Position numbers and translations under genes: made by a program | Shown here: positions 17,879 through 25,682 of the stretch, piece by piece | How positions within the stretch are numbered: position 1 is the first letter of the stretch | How the letters are laid out: each line of letters starts with the position of its first letter | NCBI RefSeq assembly: GCF_900090105.1 | Contig: NZ_FMDM01000021.1 | Span: 32,622 to 96,621, forward strand | Length of the DNA: 64,000 nucleotides | Reading direction: 5' to 3' | Origin: Micromonospora humi | GTDB taxonomy: Bacteria; Actinomycetota; Actinomycetes; Mycobacteriales; Micromonosporaceae | Notes under the pieces: model-generated | Told to the model about the DNA's origin: nothing | Databases searched by the model: none | Seen by the model: the letters and a program-made list of their open reading frames with translations, nothing else

Positions 17879-18675
17879 TGCTGCGCATCGAAGCGCTCTG
17901 CGCCGGTTACGCCGGCGGCACCGTCCTGCACGAGGTGACTCTCGACGTGCCACCCGGCGCGGTGCAGGCGGTGGTGGGCCGTAACGGCGCCGGCAAGAGC
18001 ACACTCGTGCACTGCGTGGCCGGCCTCGTCCGGCCGCACGCCGGGCGGATCGAGATCAGCGGGGTGCCGGTCGCCGGCCGGCAGCCGCACCGGATCGCCC
18101 GCGCCGGGGTGGGGCTGGTCCCGCAGGGCCGGCGGGTCTTCTCCCGGCTGACCGTCGCCGAGCACCTGGTGCTGGCGGCGGCGCCGTGGCGGGCGGCGAC
18201 CCAGGGTGGGGAGGGCTGGACCGTCGCCCGGGTGCTGGAGCTGCTGCCCCGTCTCGGGGCGCGGCTGCGGCATCGCGGCGACCAGCTCTCCGGCGGGGAG
18301 CAGCAGATGTTGGCGATCGCCCGGGCGTTGCTCGGTCAGCCCCGGGTGCTGCTGCTCGACGAGCCGTGCGAGGGGCTCGCGCCCGACCTGGCCGTCCGGA
18401 TCCGTGAGCTGGTCGGGTCGCTGGCCCGGGCCGGCACGACCGTGCTCCTGGTCGAGCAGCAGATCCGGCACGCGGTCGAGGTCGCCGACCGGATCGCGGT
18501 GCTGGAGTACGGCCGGGTGGTCTACGACCGACCGGCCGGCGAGGCCCGGGCCGACCCGGGCGCGGTGGCGGCGCTGCTCAGCGTCGCCGCGGTCGGGGAG
18601 CCGCCGGCCTCCCGGCCCGGGCCCGGGCTGACCCACGCGCCGGGCCCACGAACCGACCGACCGCGACAGGAATGA
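17878..18675 (+). CDS. LivF-type ABC transporter ATPase
   Basis: A 265-residue ATP-binding subunit. Walker A is GRNGAGKST, the signature is LSGGEQQML, Walker B is VLLLDEPCEGLAPDL, and the H-loop is LLVEQQIRHAVE. VGLVPQGRRVFSRLTVAEHL is the hallmark of LivF proteins. ATG 17878 overlaps the preceding stop (TGATG) with GGAGGGGG upstream. The C-terminal 30 residues are Pro/Arg-rich and extend past the usual end of the family. Confidence 0.93.
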   Translation: MLRIEALCAGYAGGTVLHEVTLDVPPGAVQAVVGRNGAGKSTLVHCVAGLVRPHAGRIEISGVPVAGRQPHRIARAGVGLVPQGRRVFSRLTVAEHLVLAAAPWRAATQGGEGWTVARVLELLPRLGARLRHRGDQLSGGEQQMLAIARALLGQPRVLLLDEPCEGLAPDLAVRIRELVGSLARAGTTVLLVEQQIRHAVEVADRIAVLEYGRVVYDRPAGEARADPGAVAALLSVAAVGEPPASRPGPGLTHAPGPRTDRPRQE

Positions 18676-18681
18676 GGAGCG

Positions 18682-19500
18682 ATGCCGTCCGACGCCCCCG
18701 AGACCGACTACGCCTTCGACACCGGCGCCGCCGACGCGGTGCCCCAACTGCACGCGCTCGAAGCCTTCCTGGACCCGATCACCACCGGCCGGATCGCCGG
18801 GCCGCTGCTCGCCCCGGACGCCGCCCGGTGCTGGGAGGTCGGCGCCGGCGGCGGCTCGGTCGCCCGGGCCATGGCCGCCGCGGTCGGACCGGCCGGCCGG
18901 GTGGTCGCCACCGACCTCGACGTGACGCACCTGCGGCCGGCGGCCAACCTCGACGTGCGCCGGCACGACGTGCGCCGCGAGCCGCCGCCGGGGGACACGT
19001 TCGACCTGATCCACGCCCGGCTGGTGCTGCTGCACCTGCCGGAGCGGCGCCGGGTCCTGCGCACCCTGGCCGGCGCGCTGGCCCCGGGCGGGTGGCTGGT
19101 GGTCGAGGAGTTCGACTGCACCGCGCCGCTGCGGGTGCTGACCGCGCCGAGCGACGACGCGGCGAAACTCTTCGCCCAGGTGACGGACGCCATGCTGGGC
19201 ATCCTGCAGAGCCACGGCGCGGACCTCGCCTGGGCGCAGGACGTGCACGCCGAGCAGGCCGCGGCGGGCCTGGTCGACATCGACACGGTCACGCACGCGC
19301 AGAGCTGGCCGGGCGGCTCGCTCGGCATCTCGCTCTACGGCACGAACTCCCGGCAGCTGGAACCGGAGTTGCTGGACGCCGGGCTGTCAGCGGGCCAGCT
19401 GGAGGCGTTCCGCCGGCTGCTGCGGGATCCCGCGTTCGCGGCCATGTCGTACCAGTTCGTGTCGACCCGGGGCCGCCGTCGAGGTCCGGGACGGCGGTGA
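18682..19500 (+). CDS. Class I SAM-dependent methyltransferase
   Basis: A 272-residue Rossmann-fold methyltransferase. The SAM-binding motif I reads CWEVGAGGGSVARAMA (about 50-65), followed by an acidic residue at the end of strand 2 (VVATDLD), and FDLIHARLVLLHLPER for motif IV and the post-loop helix. ALAPGGWLVVEEFD is the usual strand-5 region. Start ATG 18682 has GAGGAG upstream, six bases after the LivF stop, so it is probably the last gene of the kinase-transporter operon. The substrate is unknown; position suggests a compound imported or sensed by the system. It converges with the DUF5709 gene, leaving a 10-base gap. Confidence 0.9.
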   Translation: MPSDAPETDYAFDTGAADAVPQLHALEAFLDPITTGRIAGPLLAPDAARCWEVGAGGGSVARAMAAAVGPAGRVVATDLDVTHLRPAANLDVRRHDVRREPPPGDTFDLIHARLVLLHLPERRRVLRTLAGALAPGGWLVVEEFDCTAPLRVLTAPSDDAAKLFAQVTDAMLGILQSHGADLAWAQDVHAEQAAAGLVDIDTVTHAQSWPGGSLGISLYGTNSRQLEPELLDAGLSAGQLEAFRRLLRDPAFAAMSYQFVSTRGRRRGPGRR

Positions 19501-19510
19501 CGCCGGTGGA

Positions 19511-19966
19511 TCAGCGCAGCGGGCCGTCCCCCGGGCCGGACGGATCGTCGACCACGTGCACGGCGGCCTCCTCGGCGCTGGCCGCCCCACCGTCGATGCC
19601 GACGTCCCAGGCGACCGAGTCGGCCTGCTCGTCCTCCCCGAACCCCTGGTCGTCGGCGACCAGGCGGCCGCTGCGGGTCTCCCGCTCGTAGCCCCGGCGG
19701 GTCAGCTCGTCCTCGTCGCCGTCGGCCTCCTCGGCGTACGGGTCGACGTCCGGCTCCTCCTGGGCGAGCAGGTGCGCCAGTGAGTCACCGGCCCGCTCCT
19801 CGGCCGCCGTGGTGCCGAACCGGTTCGCCGCCGTCCAGTGGTCGGCGGCGGCGATCCCGGTGTCGAGCGGATCCCCGACGGAGTCGTCGAGCGTGTCGGA
19901 GGCGTCCAGGACGCCGTCGTCCTCGGCCACGTTCCACTCGTCGGCGGTCTGCTCGGTGTCGCTCAT
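19511..19966 (-). CDS. DUF5709 family acidic protein
   Basis: A 151-residue strongly acidic soluble protein (MSDTEQTADEWNVAEDDGVLDASD...). It matches the actinobacterial DUF5709 pattern: N-terminal DxxDTLDDSVGDPLDTG, a central LAQEEPDVDPY, and AVHVVDD near the end. No enzymatic motif is visible and the function of the family is unknown. Start ATG 19966 has AGGGAGGA upstream on the minus strand. It is divergent from the response-regulator flavoprotein, with a 108-base shared region. Confidence 0.88.
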   Translation of the reverse strand: MSDTEQTADEWNVAEDDGVLDASDTLDDSVGDPLDTGIAAADHWTAANRFGTTAAEERAGDSLAHLLAQEEPDVDPYAEEADGDEDELTRRGYERETRSGRLVADDQGFGEDEQADSVAWDVGIDGGAASAEEAAVHVVDDPSGPGDGPLR

Positions 19967-20074
19967 GGGTCGTCCTCCCTGGGGTCTCCTGCTCCGCCAT
20001 CCCACCCGAGAAACCCCGTCGAGGGAAGAGGCGGGTGACCTGGGTAATGCCGGCGGACGGCGGGGAGTGCTTGG

Positions 20075-21742
20075 ATGGACGTCATGCCCAACCCCGCGAT
20101 CCTCACCGTCGACGACGACCCGGCCGTCTCCCGGGCGGTCGCCCGGGACATCCGGCGCCGCTACGGCGACCGCTACCGGGTGGTGCGGGCCGACTCCGCC
20201 GAGGCGGCCCTGGAGGCGCTGCGCGAGCTGAAGCTGCGCGGCGAGCAGGTGGCGGTGCTGATTGCCGACTACCGGATGCCGCAGATGAACGGCATCGAGT
20301 TCCTCGAGGCGGCGATGGACCTGTTCCCCGCCGCGCGCCGGGTCCTGCTCACCGCCTACGCCGACACCGACGCCGCGATCAACGCGATCAACGTGGTCGA
20401 CCTCGACCACTACCTGCTCAAGCCGTGGCACCCGCCGGAGGAGAAGCTCTACCCGGTGCTGGACCAGCTGCTGGAGGCGTGGACGGCCGGCGGGACCACC
20501 GGCACGCCCGAGCTGCGGGTGGTGGGGCACCGCTGGTCGGCGCCGTCGTTCACGGCGCGCGACTTCCTGGCCCGCAACCTGGTGCCGTTCCGCTGGGTGC
20601 TCGCCGACGAGCCGGAGGGCGCCGAGCTGCTGCGCGCGGCGGGCGTGACCGCGAACGACGTACCCCTGGTGGTGACCGCGGACGGCAAGTCGCTGGTGCA
20701 GCCGTCGCCGTCCGACCTGGCCGCGCAGGTCGGCCTGGCCACCACGCCGGCCGCCGACTTCTACGATCTGGTGGTGGTGGGCGCCGGCCCGGCAGGGCTC
20801 GGCGCGGCCGTCTACGGCGCCTCGGAGGGGCTGCGGACGGTGCTGATCGAGCGCCGGGCCACCGGCGGGCAGGCCGGGCAGAGCAGCCGGATCGAGAACT
20901 ACCTCGGCTTCCCGGACGGCGTCTCCGGCGCGCAGCTCACCGACCGGGCCCGCCGGCAGGCGCTGCGTTTCGGCGCGGAGCTGCTCAGCGCCCGCGAGGT
21001 GGTGTCGCTGGAGGACGCCGGCGGCGCGCGGCTGCTGCGGTTCAGCGACGGCAGCAGCGTCGCCGCGCACACCGTGGTGCTGGCCACCGGCGTCTCCTAC
21101 CGGATGCTGCCCGCGCCGGGGCTGGCCGAGCTGACCGGCCGCGGCTGCTTCTACGGCTCGGTGGCGAGCGAGGCGCCGAGCTGCTCCGGGGAGGACGTCT
21201 ACATCGTCGGCGGGGCCAACTCCGCCGGCCAGGCCGCGGTGCACTTCTCCCGGTACGCCCGCCGGGTGCACCTGCTGATCCGCGGCGACGACCTGACCCG
21301 GTCGATGTCGAGTTACCTGATCGACCAGATCGCCCGGATCGACGCCATCGAGGTCCACCCGTGCACCGAGGTGGTCGGCGGCGCCGGGGGGGAGCACCTG
21401 GAACGGGTGACCCTGCGGGACATGCGCACCGGCGCGACGCGCGAGGTCGACACCTCGTGGCTGTTCGTGTTCATCGGCGCGGAGCCGCACACCGACTGGC
21501 TCGACGGCGCGGTCGTCCGGGACCGGCGGGGCTTCGTGCTGACCGGGCCGGACCTGACCCGCGGCGGCCACCGGCCGGCCGGCTGGTCCCTGCCCCGCGA
21601 TCCCTACCACCTGGAGTCCAGCATGCCGGGCGTGTTCGCGGCCGGCGACGTGCGGGCCGACTCGGTGAAGCGGGTGGCCTCGGCCGTCGGCGAGGGCGCG
21701 ATGGCGGTCTCGCTGGTGCACCGTTACCTGGAGGCGCAATGA
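20075..21742 (+). CDS. Response regulator fused to thioredoxin-reductase-like flavoprotein
   Basis: A 555-residue fusion. Residues 8-135 are a receiver domain (VDDD, phosphoacceptor Asp65 in IADYRMPQMNG, Lys116 in LLKPW). Residues about 146-225 form a small linker domain that I read as thioredoxin/glutaredoxin-like. Residues 229-555 are an FAD/NAD(P)H two-dinucleotide-binding module (VVGAGPAGLGAA at 234-245, ATGVSYRMLPAPG, second Rossmann YIVGGANSAGQAA, and GVFAAGDVRADSVKRVASAVGEGA at the FAD site). The segment that carries the CxxC dithiol in thioredoxin reductases reads GSVASEAPSCSGEDV, with no CxxC. Start ATG 20075 has GGGGAG 7 bases upstream; ATG 20084 is also possible. Its stop overlaps the start of the partner kinase. 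Confidence 0.93.
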   Translation: MDVMPNPAILTVDDDPAVSRAVARDIRRRYGDRYRVVRADSAEAALEALRELKLRGEQVAVLIADYRMPQMNGIEFLEAAMDLFPAARRVLLTAYADTDAAINAINVVDLDHYLLKPWHPPEEKLYPVLDQLLEAWTAGGTTGTPELRVVGHRWSAPSFTARDFLARNLVPFRWVLADEPEGAELLRAAGVTANDVPLVVTADGKSLVQPSPSDLAAQVGLATTPAADFYDLVVVGAGPAGLGAAVYGASEGLRTVLIERRATGGQAGQSSRIENYLGFPDGVSGAQLTDRARRQALRFGAELLSAREVVSLEDAGGARLLRFSDGSSVAAHTVVLATGVSYRMLPAPGLAELTGRGCFYGSVASEAPSCSGEDVYIVGGANSAGQAAVHFSRYARRVHLLIRGDDLTRSMSSYLIDQIARIDAIEVHPCTEVVGGAGGEHLERVTLRDMRTGATREVDTSWLFVFIGAEPHTDWLDGAVVRDRRGFVLTGPDLTRGGHRPAGWSLPRDPYHLESSMPGVFAAGDVRADSVKRVASAVGEGAMAVSLVHRYLEAQ

Positions 21743-23154
21743 CCGACCGGCTGACCCCGGACGAGCTGCGGCAGCTCTTCCTCTTCGAGTCGCTCACCCC
21801 GGAGCAGCTCGCCCACCTGGCCGAGCACGGCCGGGTGGAGCGGCGGCGGGCCGGCGAGGCGGTCTACGTCGAGGGCGAGCCGGCGAGCTGCTTCTTCGTG
21901 CTGCTGGACGGCACGGTGGCGATGCACCAGCGGGTCCAGGGCGACGAGGTGGAGGTCAGTCGAACCAGCCAGCGCGGCGTCTACGGCGGCGCCATGCAGG
22001 CGTACATCGGGGAACCGGCCGAGCAGCGTTACCGCAACAGCCTGCGCGCGGTCACCGACGCCGCGGTGTTCGCCCTGCCCGCGGAGATCATCGCGGCGGC
22101 CATGCGCGGCTGGTTCCCGATGGCCACCCACCTGTTGGAGGGCCTGTTCATCGGGATGCGCAACACGCAGACGATCGTCGGTGAGCGGGAACGACTGCTG
22201 GCTCTGGGCGCGCTCTCGGCGGGGCTCACCCACGAGCTGAACAATCCGGCGGCGGCCGCCGTCCGGGCCACCTCGGCGCTGCGCGGGCGGGTGGCGAAGA
22301 TGCGGCACAAGCTCGCCATGATCGCCGACGGCCGGCTCGACGGGCGGCGGCTGCACGACCTCGTCGCGTTGCAGGAGGAGGCGGTGAAGCGGGCCGCCGC
22401 CGCCACCGCGCTGTCGCCGCTGGCGGCCAGCGACGCCGAGGACGAGCTGGGCGACTGGTTGGAGGAGCACGGGGTACGGGGGGCCTGGGAGTTGGCGCCG
22501 ACACTCGTCGCCGGCGGCATCGACAGCGGCTGGCTCGCCCAGGTCGACGCCGCGGTCGGCGGTGACGACCTGGAGTCGGCGGTGCACTGGATCACCTACA
22601 CCATCGACACCGAACTGCTGATGGGTGAGATCGACGACGCGGTCACCCGGGTCTCCGGGCTGGTCGGCGCCGCCAAGCAGTACTCCCAACTGGACCGGGC
22701 GCCCTACCAGACGGTGGACGTGCACGAGCTGCTCGACGCCACGCTCGTCATGCTCCAGGCGAAGATCCCGGCCGGCGTCCGGGTGGTGAAGGAGTACGAC
22801 CGCGGCCTGCCGGCCGTCCCGGCGTACGCGGCCGAGCTCAACCAGGTCTGGACCAACCTGATCGACAACGCGCTCGCCGCGATGGCCGGCGACGGCACGC
22901 TGACGGTCCGGACCGGGTGCACCGACGACCGCCTGACCGTCGAGATCCGCGACACCGGTCCGGGCATCGCGCCGGAGGTGCGCCCGCGCATCTTCGAGCC
23001 GTTCTTCACCACCAAGGCGGTGGGCGAGGGCACCGGTCTCGGGCTGGACATCTCGTACCGGATCGTGGTCAACAAGCACCACGGCGACATCCGGGTGCAG
23101 TCCGCGCCCGGCGACACCCGGTTCGTGGTGCTGCTGCCGCTCACGCCGGCCTGA
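21739..23154 (+). CDS. cNMP-binding-domain histidine kinase
   Basis: A 471-residue soluble kinase. Residues about 15-140 form a cyclic-nucleotide-binding-like domain (LTPEQLAHLAEHGRVERRRAGE, then VEGEPASCFFVLLDG), followed by the H-box LSAGLTHELNNPAAAA with the phosphoacceptor His near 165. The ATPase domain has N-box VWTNLIDNALAAM, G1 DTGPGI, F-box FEPFFTTK and G2 GTGLGLDIS. There are no membrane segments. ATG 21739 overlaps the upstream stop (ATGA), so the kinase and the receiver-flavoprotein are coupled and form a cognate pair. The cNMP-like domain may bind a nucleotide or act only as a structural input. Confidence 0.93.
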   Translation: MTDRLTPDELRQLFLFESLTPEQLAHLAEHGRVERRRAGEAVYVEGEPASCFFVLLDGTVAMHQRVQGDEVEVSRTSQRGVYGGAMQAYIGEPAEQRYRNSLRAVTDAAVFALPAEIIAAAMRGWFPMATHLLEGLFIGMRNTQTIVGERERLLALGALSAGLTHELNNPAAAAVRATSALRGRVAKMRHKLAMIADGRLDGRRLHDLVALQEEAVKRAAAATALSPLAASDAEDELGDWLEEHGVRGAWELAPTLVAGGIDSGWLAQVDAAVGGDDLESAVHWITYTIDTELLMGEIDDAVTRVSGLVGAAKQYSQLDRAPYQTVDVHELLDATLVMLQAKIPAGVRVVKEYDRGLPAVPAYAAELNQVWTNLIDNALAAMAGDGTLTVRTGCTDDRLTVEIRDTGPGIAPEVRPRIFEPFFTTKAVGEGTGLGLDISYRIVVNKHHGDIRVQSAPGDTRFVVLLPLTPA

Positions 23155-23174
23155 CCCGGCGGGCGCCGTCGGCG

Positions 23175-24014
23175 TCAGAACAGCGTGGCCGGGCCGACCG
23201 GAGTCGGCTCGGGCAGCGGCGCCAACTCGGGGAGGCGGGCGCGGACCTGGTCGTGGAACCGGCGGGCCAGGTCGGGGGCGTCCGCGTTGTCCGGCGTGTG
23301 CACGAACACGGTCGGCGAGCGCCCCTCGCGCAGCCAGCCGGTGACCACGTCCAGCCACGGCTGCCAGCCCTCGACCGTCGCGGCCGGGTCGTCGCGGCCG
23401 AGGTAGCGCACCACCGGCCGGTCGGTCAGCGCCTCGGCGCGTCTCGGTAGGCGCGGCTTGCGCGTCCACGCCTCCCGTTCGGCGTCGCTGGTCGGCGGCG
23501 TGCGGAAGAACGCGGTGGTGTCGAACGGGATCCACTCCGCGCCGGCCCGGCCGAGGGTCTGCGTCAACGTGCGGGCCGCGCCGGCGTCGGTGAAGAACGC
23601 CGGGTGGCGGACCTCGACGGCGTAGCGGTGGTCGGTGGGCAGGGTGCGGAGGAACCGGTCGAGGTCGGGCACGTCACCCGGGCCGAACGAGCCGGGCAAC
23701 TGCACCCAGAGGGTGTCCGCCCGGGGCCCGAGCGGTTCCATCGCGTGCAGGAACGCCCGCAGCTCCGCCTCGCCGCCGGTGAGCCGGCGCTCGTGCGTGA
23801 CCACCTTGGGCAGCTTCGCCAGGAACCGGAAGTCCGGGTCGGTCTGCTCCGCCCAGGACGCCACCGTCTCCCGGGCCGGCGTCGCGTAGAACGTGGTGTT
23901 CCCCTCGACCGCGTCGCACCAGCCGGCGTACGCCCGCAGCCGTTCGTGCGCCGGCAGGACCTGCCCCGGCCAGGATCGGTGCGTCCACATGGCACACCCG
24001 ACGTGCAGCCGCAT
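23175..24014 (-). CDS. DUF72 family TIM-barrel protein
   Basis: A 279-residue DUF72 (YecE-like) protein. Family landmarks: VGCAMWTHRSWPG at the start, YAGWCDAVEGNTTFYATP, FLAKLPKVVTHERRL, LWVQLPGSFGP, and YAVEVRHPAFF. Members are TIM barrels; the biochemical function is not established. Start ATG 24014 has GGGAGGGG upstream on the minus strand. It converges with the cNMP-kinase. A second, distinct DUF72 gene is at 45675-46565; the two differ in the conserved N-terminal motif. Confidence 0.88.
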   Translation of the reverse strand: MRLHVGCAMWTHRSWPGQVLPAHERLRAYAGWCDAVEGNTTFYATPARETVASWAEQTDPDFRFLAKLPKVVTHERRLTGGEAELRAFLHAMEPLGPRADTLWVQLPGSFGPGDVPDLDRFLRTLPTDHRYAVEVRHPAFFTDAGAARTLTQTLGRAGAEWIPFDTTAFFRTPPTSDAEREAWTRKPRLPRRAEALTDRPVVRYLGRDDPAATVEGWQPWLDVVTGWLREGRSPTVFVHTPDNADAPDLARRFHDQVRARLPELAPLPEPTPVGPATLF

Positions 24015-24105
24015 CCGATCCCCTCCCGCCCGCGCCCACGCTATCCGACCCCGTTCCCGTCGCCGCCCATGGGCCTGCTCGCCGCCCGACGGGGGTCGCC
24101 CGCGT

Positions 24106-25080
24106 TCACAGCGCGGCGAGCGCCTCGGCGATGTTCCGCTCGGCGAGGTCGAGCATCCACCGCCGGTCCGGGAAGTCGCCCTCGGCGATCCGCAGCGGAC
24201 CCTCGATCAGCGCGAGCACCTGCGCGTACCGGTAGAACTCCAGCCGGTCGGCGTCGAGCGCGACCGGACGCAGCGCCGGGTAGGCCGCGCCGAAGCGCAG
24301 CCGCAGCCAGGCGTGCTCCCACTCGACGTCGAACCAGGTCAGACCCTCGATGTCGATCATCACCGGTGCGCCGTCGGCCGTGACCAGCACGTGGTCCGGG
24401 CCGAGTTCGCCGTGCACCAGCGCGTACGCCTGCCGTGGCGGCACCCGGTCGCGCAGCCCGCGCAGGTGGGCGGCGATCCGGTCCCGCGCGGCGGCCGGTC
24501 GGGGATCGCGGGCCGCCGCGCCGGCGAGGTGCCCGAGCGCGCGGTCCAGGACCACGTCCTCGGCGGGCCGGGCCGGTGACGTGGCCCGGGCCGCGTCCGT
24601 GAGCCGGCCCCAGCGCGGGCCGGACGTGGTGTGCATCCGCCGGAGCGCGTCCCCGAGCCGGGCCAGGGGTTCGGCCGCCCGGTCGCGGTGGCGGGTCAGC
24701 AACGCCTCCAGCGTCACTCCGCCGACGTCCTCCACCAGCGCGACGTCGGCGTCGAGCCGGTGGCCGGCGGGATCGCGGGCGATCAGGTGCGGCACGCGTA
24801 CGCCGGCGGCGGTGAGCGCGGCGTGGTTGACGGCGAACAGCTCGGCGCCGGACGCCTCGGTGAACGGGTCGTCCGGGACGGCCTCCGCCGCGGGCCAGTA
24901 GTTCTCGCGCGGCGACCAGACGTACAGGACCACTGTCGACCCGTCGTCGAGCCCGATCCGGTAGACGCCCTTGCGGGTGCCACCGGCGAGCCGGTGCAGC
25001 GCGGTGACCCGCCGGTCCGTGCCGAGTCGGTCGCGCACCAGGTCACGGACGTCGTCCGGACGCAGGAACGTACGTGTCAC
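24106..25080 (-). CDS. Aminoglycoside-phosphotransferase-like kinase
   Basis: A 324-residue protein of the APH/choline-kinase fold. The catalytic loop reads LVHGELGPDHVLV, where classical APHs have HGDxxxxN; the metal-binding DFG-like segment reads MIDIEG. The following FDVEWEHAWLRLRFG is typical of one actinobacterial subfamily. N-terminal VTALHRLAGGTRKGVYRI forms the nucleotide lobe. GTG 25080 overlaps the stop of the release-factor gene (GTGA), so it is the third gene of an rtcB-prfH-kinase operon. Substrate is unknown; an antibiotic, a nucleotide or a ribosome-associated target are all possible. The HGD-to-HGE change may be a subfamily trait and not evidence of inactivity. Confidence 0.85.
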   Translation of the reverse strand: MTRTFLRPDDVRDLVRDRLGTDRRVTALHRLAGGTRKGVYRIGLDDGSTVVLYVWSPRENYWPAAEAVPDDPFTEASGAELFAVNHAALTAAGVRVPHLIARDPAGHRLDADVALVEDVGGVTLEALLTRHRDRAAEPLARLGDALRRMHTTSGPRWGRLTDAARATSPARPAEDVVLDRALGHLAGAAARDPRPAAARDRIAAHLRGLRDRVPPRQAYALVHGELGPDHVLVTADGAPVMIDIEGLTWFDVEWEHAWLRLRFGAAYPALRPVALDADRLEFYRYAQVLALIEGPLRIAEGDFPDRRWMLDLAERNIAEALAAL

Positions 25081-25682
25081 GGCCGTTCCACCCGGACCGG
25101 GTCGCCACGGACCAGCTCGTCGTGGATCCGCCACCGGGCCGCCGTGCCGGCGCGCCGGGCCGCCTCGTCGTCCGCGTCGACCCGCCGGCGCAGCAGGTCG
25201 ACGGCGATCCGGCGGTTGAGGTGGAGCTGCCGTTCGGTGTCCACCACCACCACGTGGCCGGACGGGCGGTGGGTCGCCCGGACGGCGGTGCTGGCCTTGT
25301 TCCGGTGCTGGCCGCCGGGCCCACCGGTGCGACACGGCGTGAACTCGACGTCCGTCTCGTGGAACGGGGTGACCGGCACGTCGGCCCGGTGCGGCCGGGC
25401 GGTGACGTACCAGTTCTTCCGCCCGTGGCCGGGTCGGTAGGGGCTCGGCGCCCGCCAGCAGAGCGTGCCGGTCCAGTCGGCGGCGCACGCCTCCGCGCCG
25501 GATCCGGTGATGCGGAGCAGCACCGAGCGCCAGGTGCCCGGGCGGTCACCGGGCACGGTGTCGACCCGGGTCGTGTCCAGCCGGCGCCGGGCGGCGTCCG
25601 CCTCCAGGCGGGTCAGCAGCCGGGCCAGCGCCCAGGCGCACTCCTGCGGGCCGCGCCCGGCGGACAGCAGCAGGTCGGTCAT
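25077..25682 (-). CDS. prfH: PrfH-like peptide chain release factor homolog
   Basis: A 201-residue stand-alone release-factor catalytic domain. The GGQ tripeptide that triggers peptidyl-tRNA hydrolysis is at 123-125 in RTGGPGGQHRNKASTAVR. There is no codon-recognition domain of the RF1/RF2 kind, and the length matches PrfH. PrfH is known from RtcB2-PrfH operons, where it releases nascent chains from ribosomes damaged in the decoding centre so that the RNA ligase can reseal 16S rRNA. ATG 25682 overlaps the stop of the upstream rtcB gene (ATGA), which is the expected arrangement. The stop overlaps the following kinase start. Confidence 0.9.
   Translation of the reverse strand: MTDLLLSAGRGPQECAWALARLLTRLEADAARRRLDTTRVDTVPGDRPGTWRSVLLRITGSGAEACAADWTGTLCWRAPSPYRPGHGRKNWYVTARPHRADVPVTPFHETDVEFTPCRTGGPGGQHRNKASTAVRATHRPSGHVVVVDTERQLHLNRRIAVDLLRRRVDADDEAARRAGTAARWRIHDELVRGDPVRVERP

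Noticed and set aside
24106..25080. Inactive pseudokinase interpretation of the APH-like protein from HGE and His in place of HGD and Asn
   Set aside because: As far as I recall, the same substitutions occur across an actinobacterial subfamily, so they do not show loss of function.
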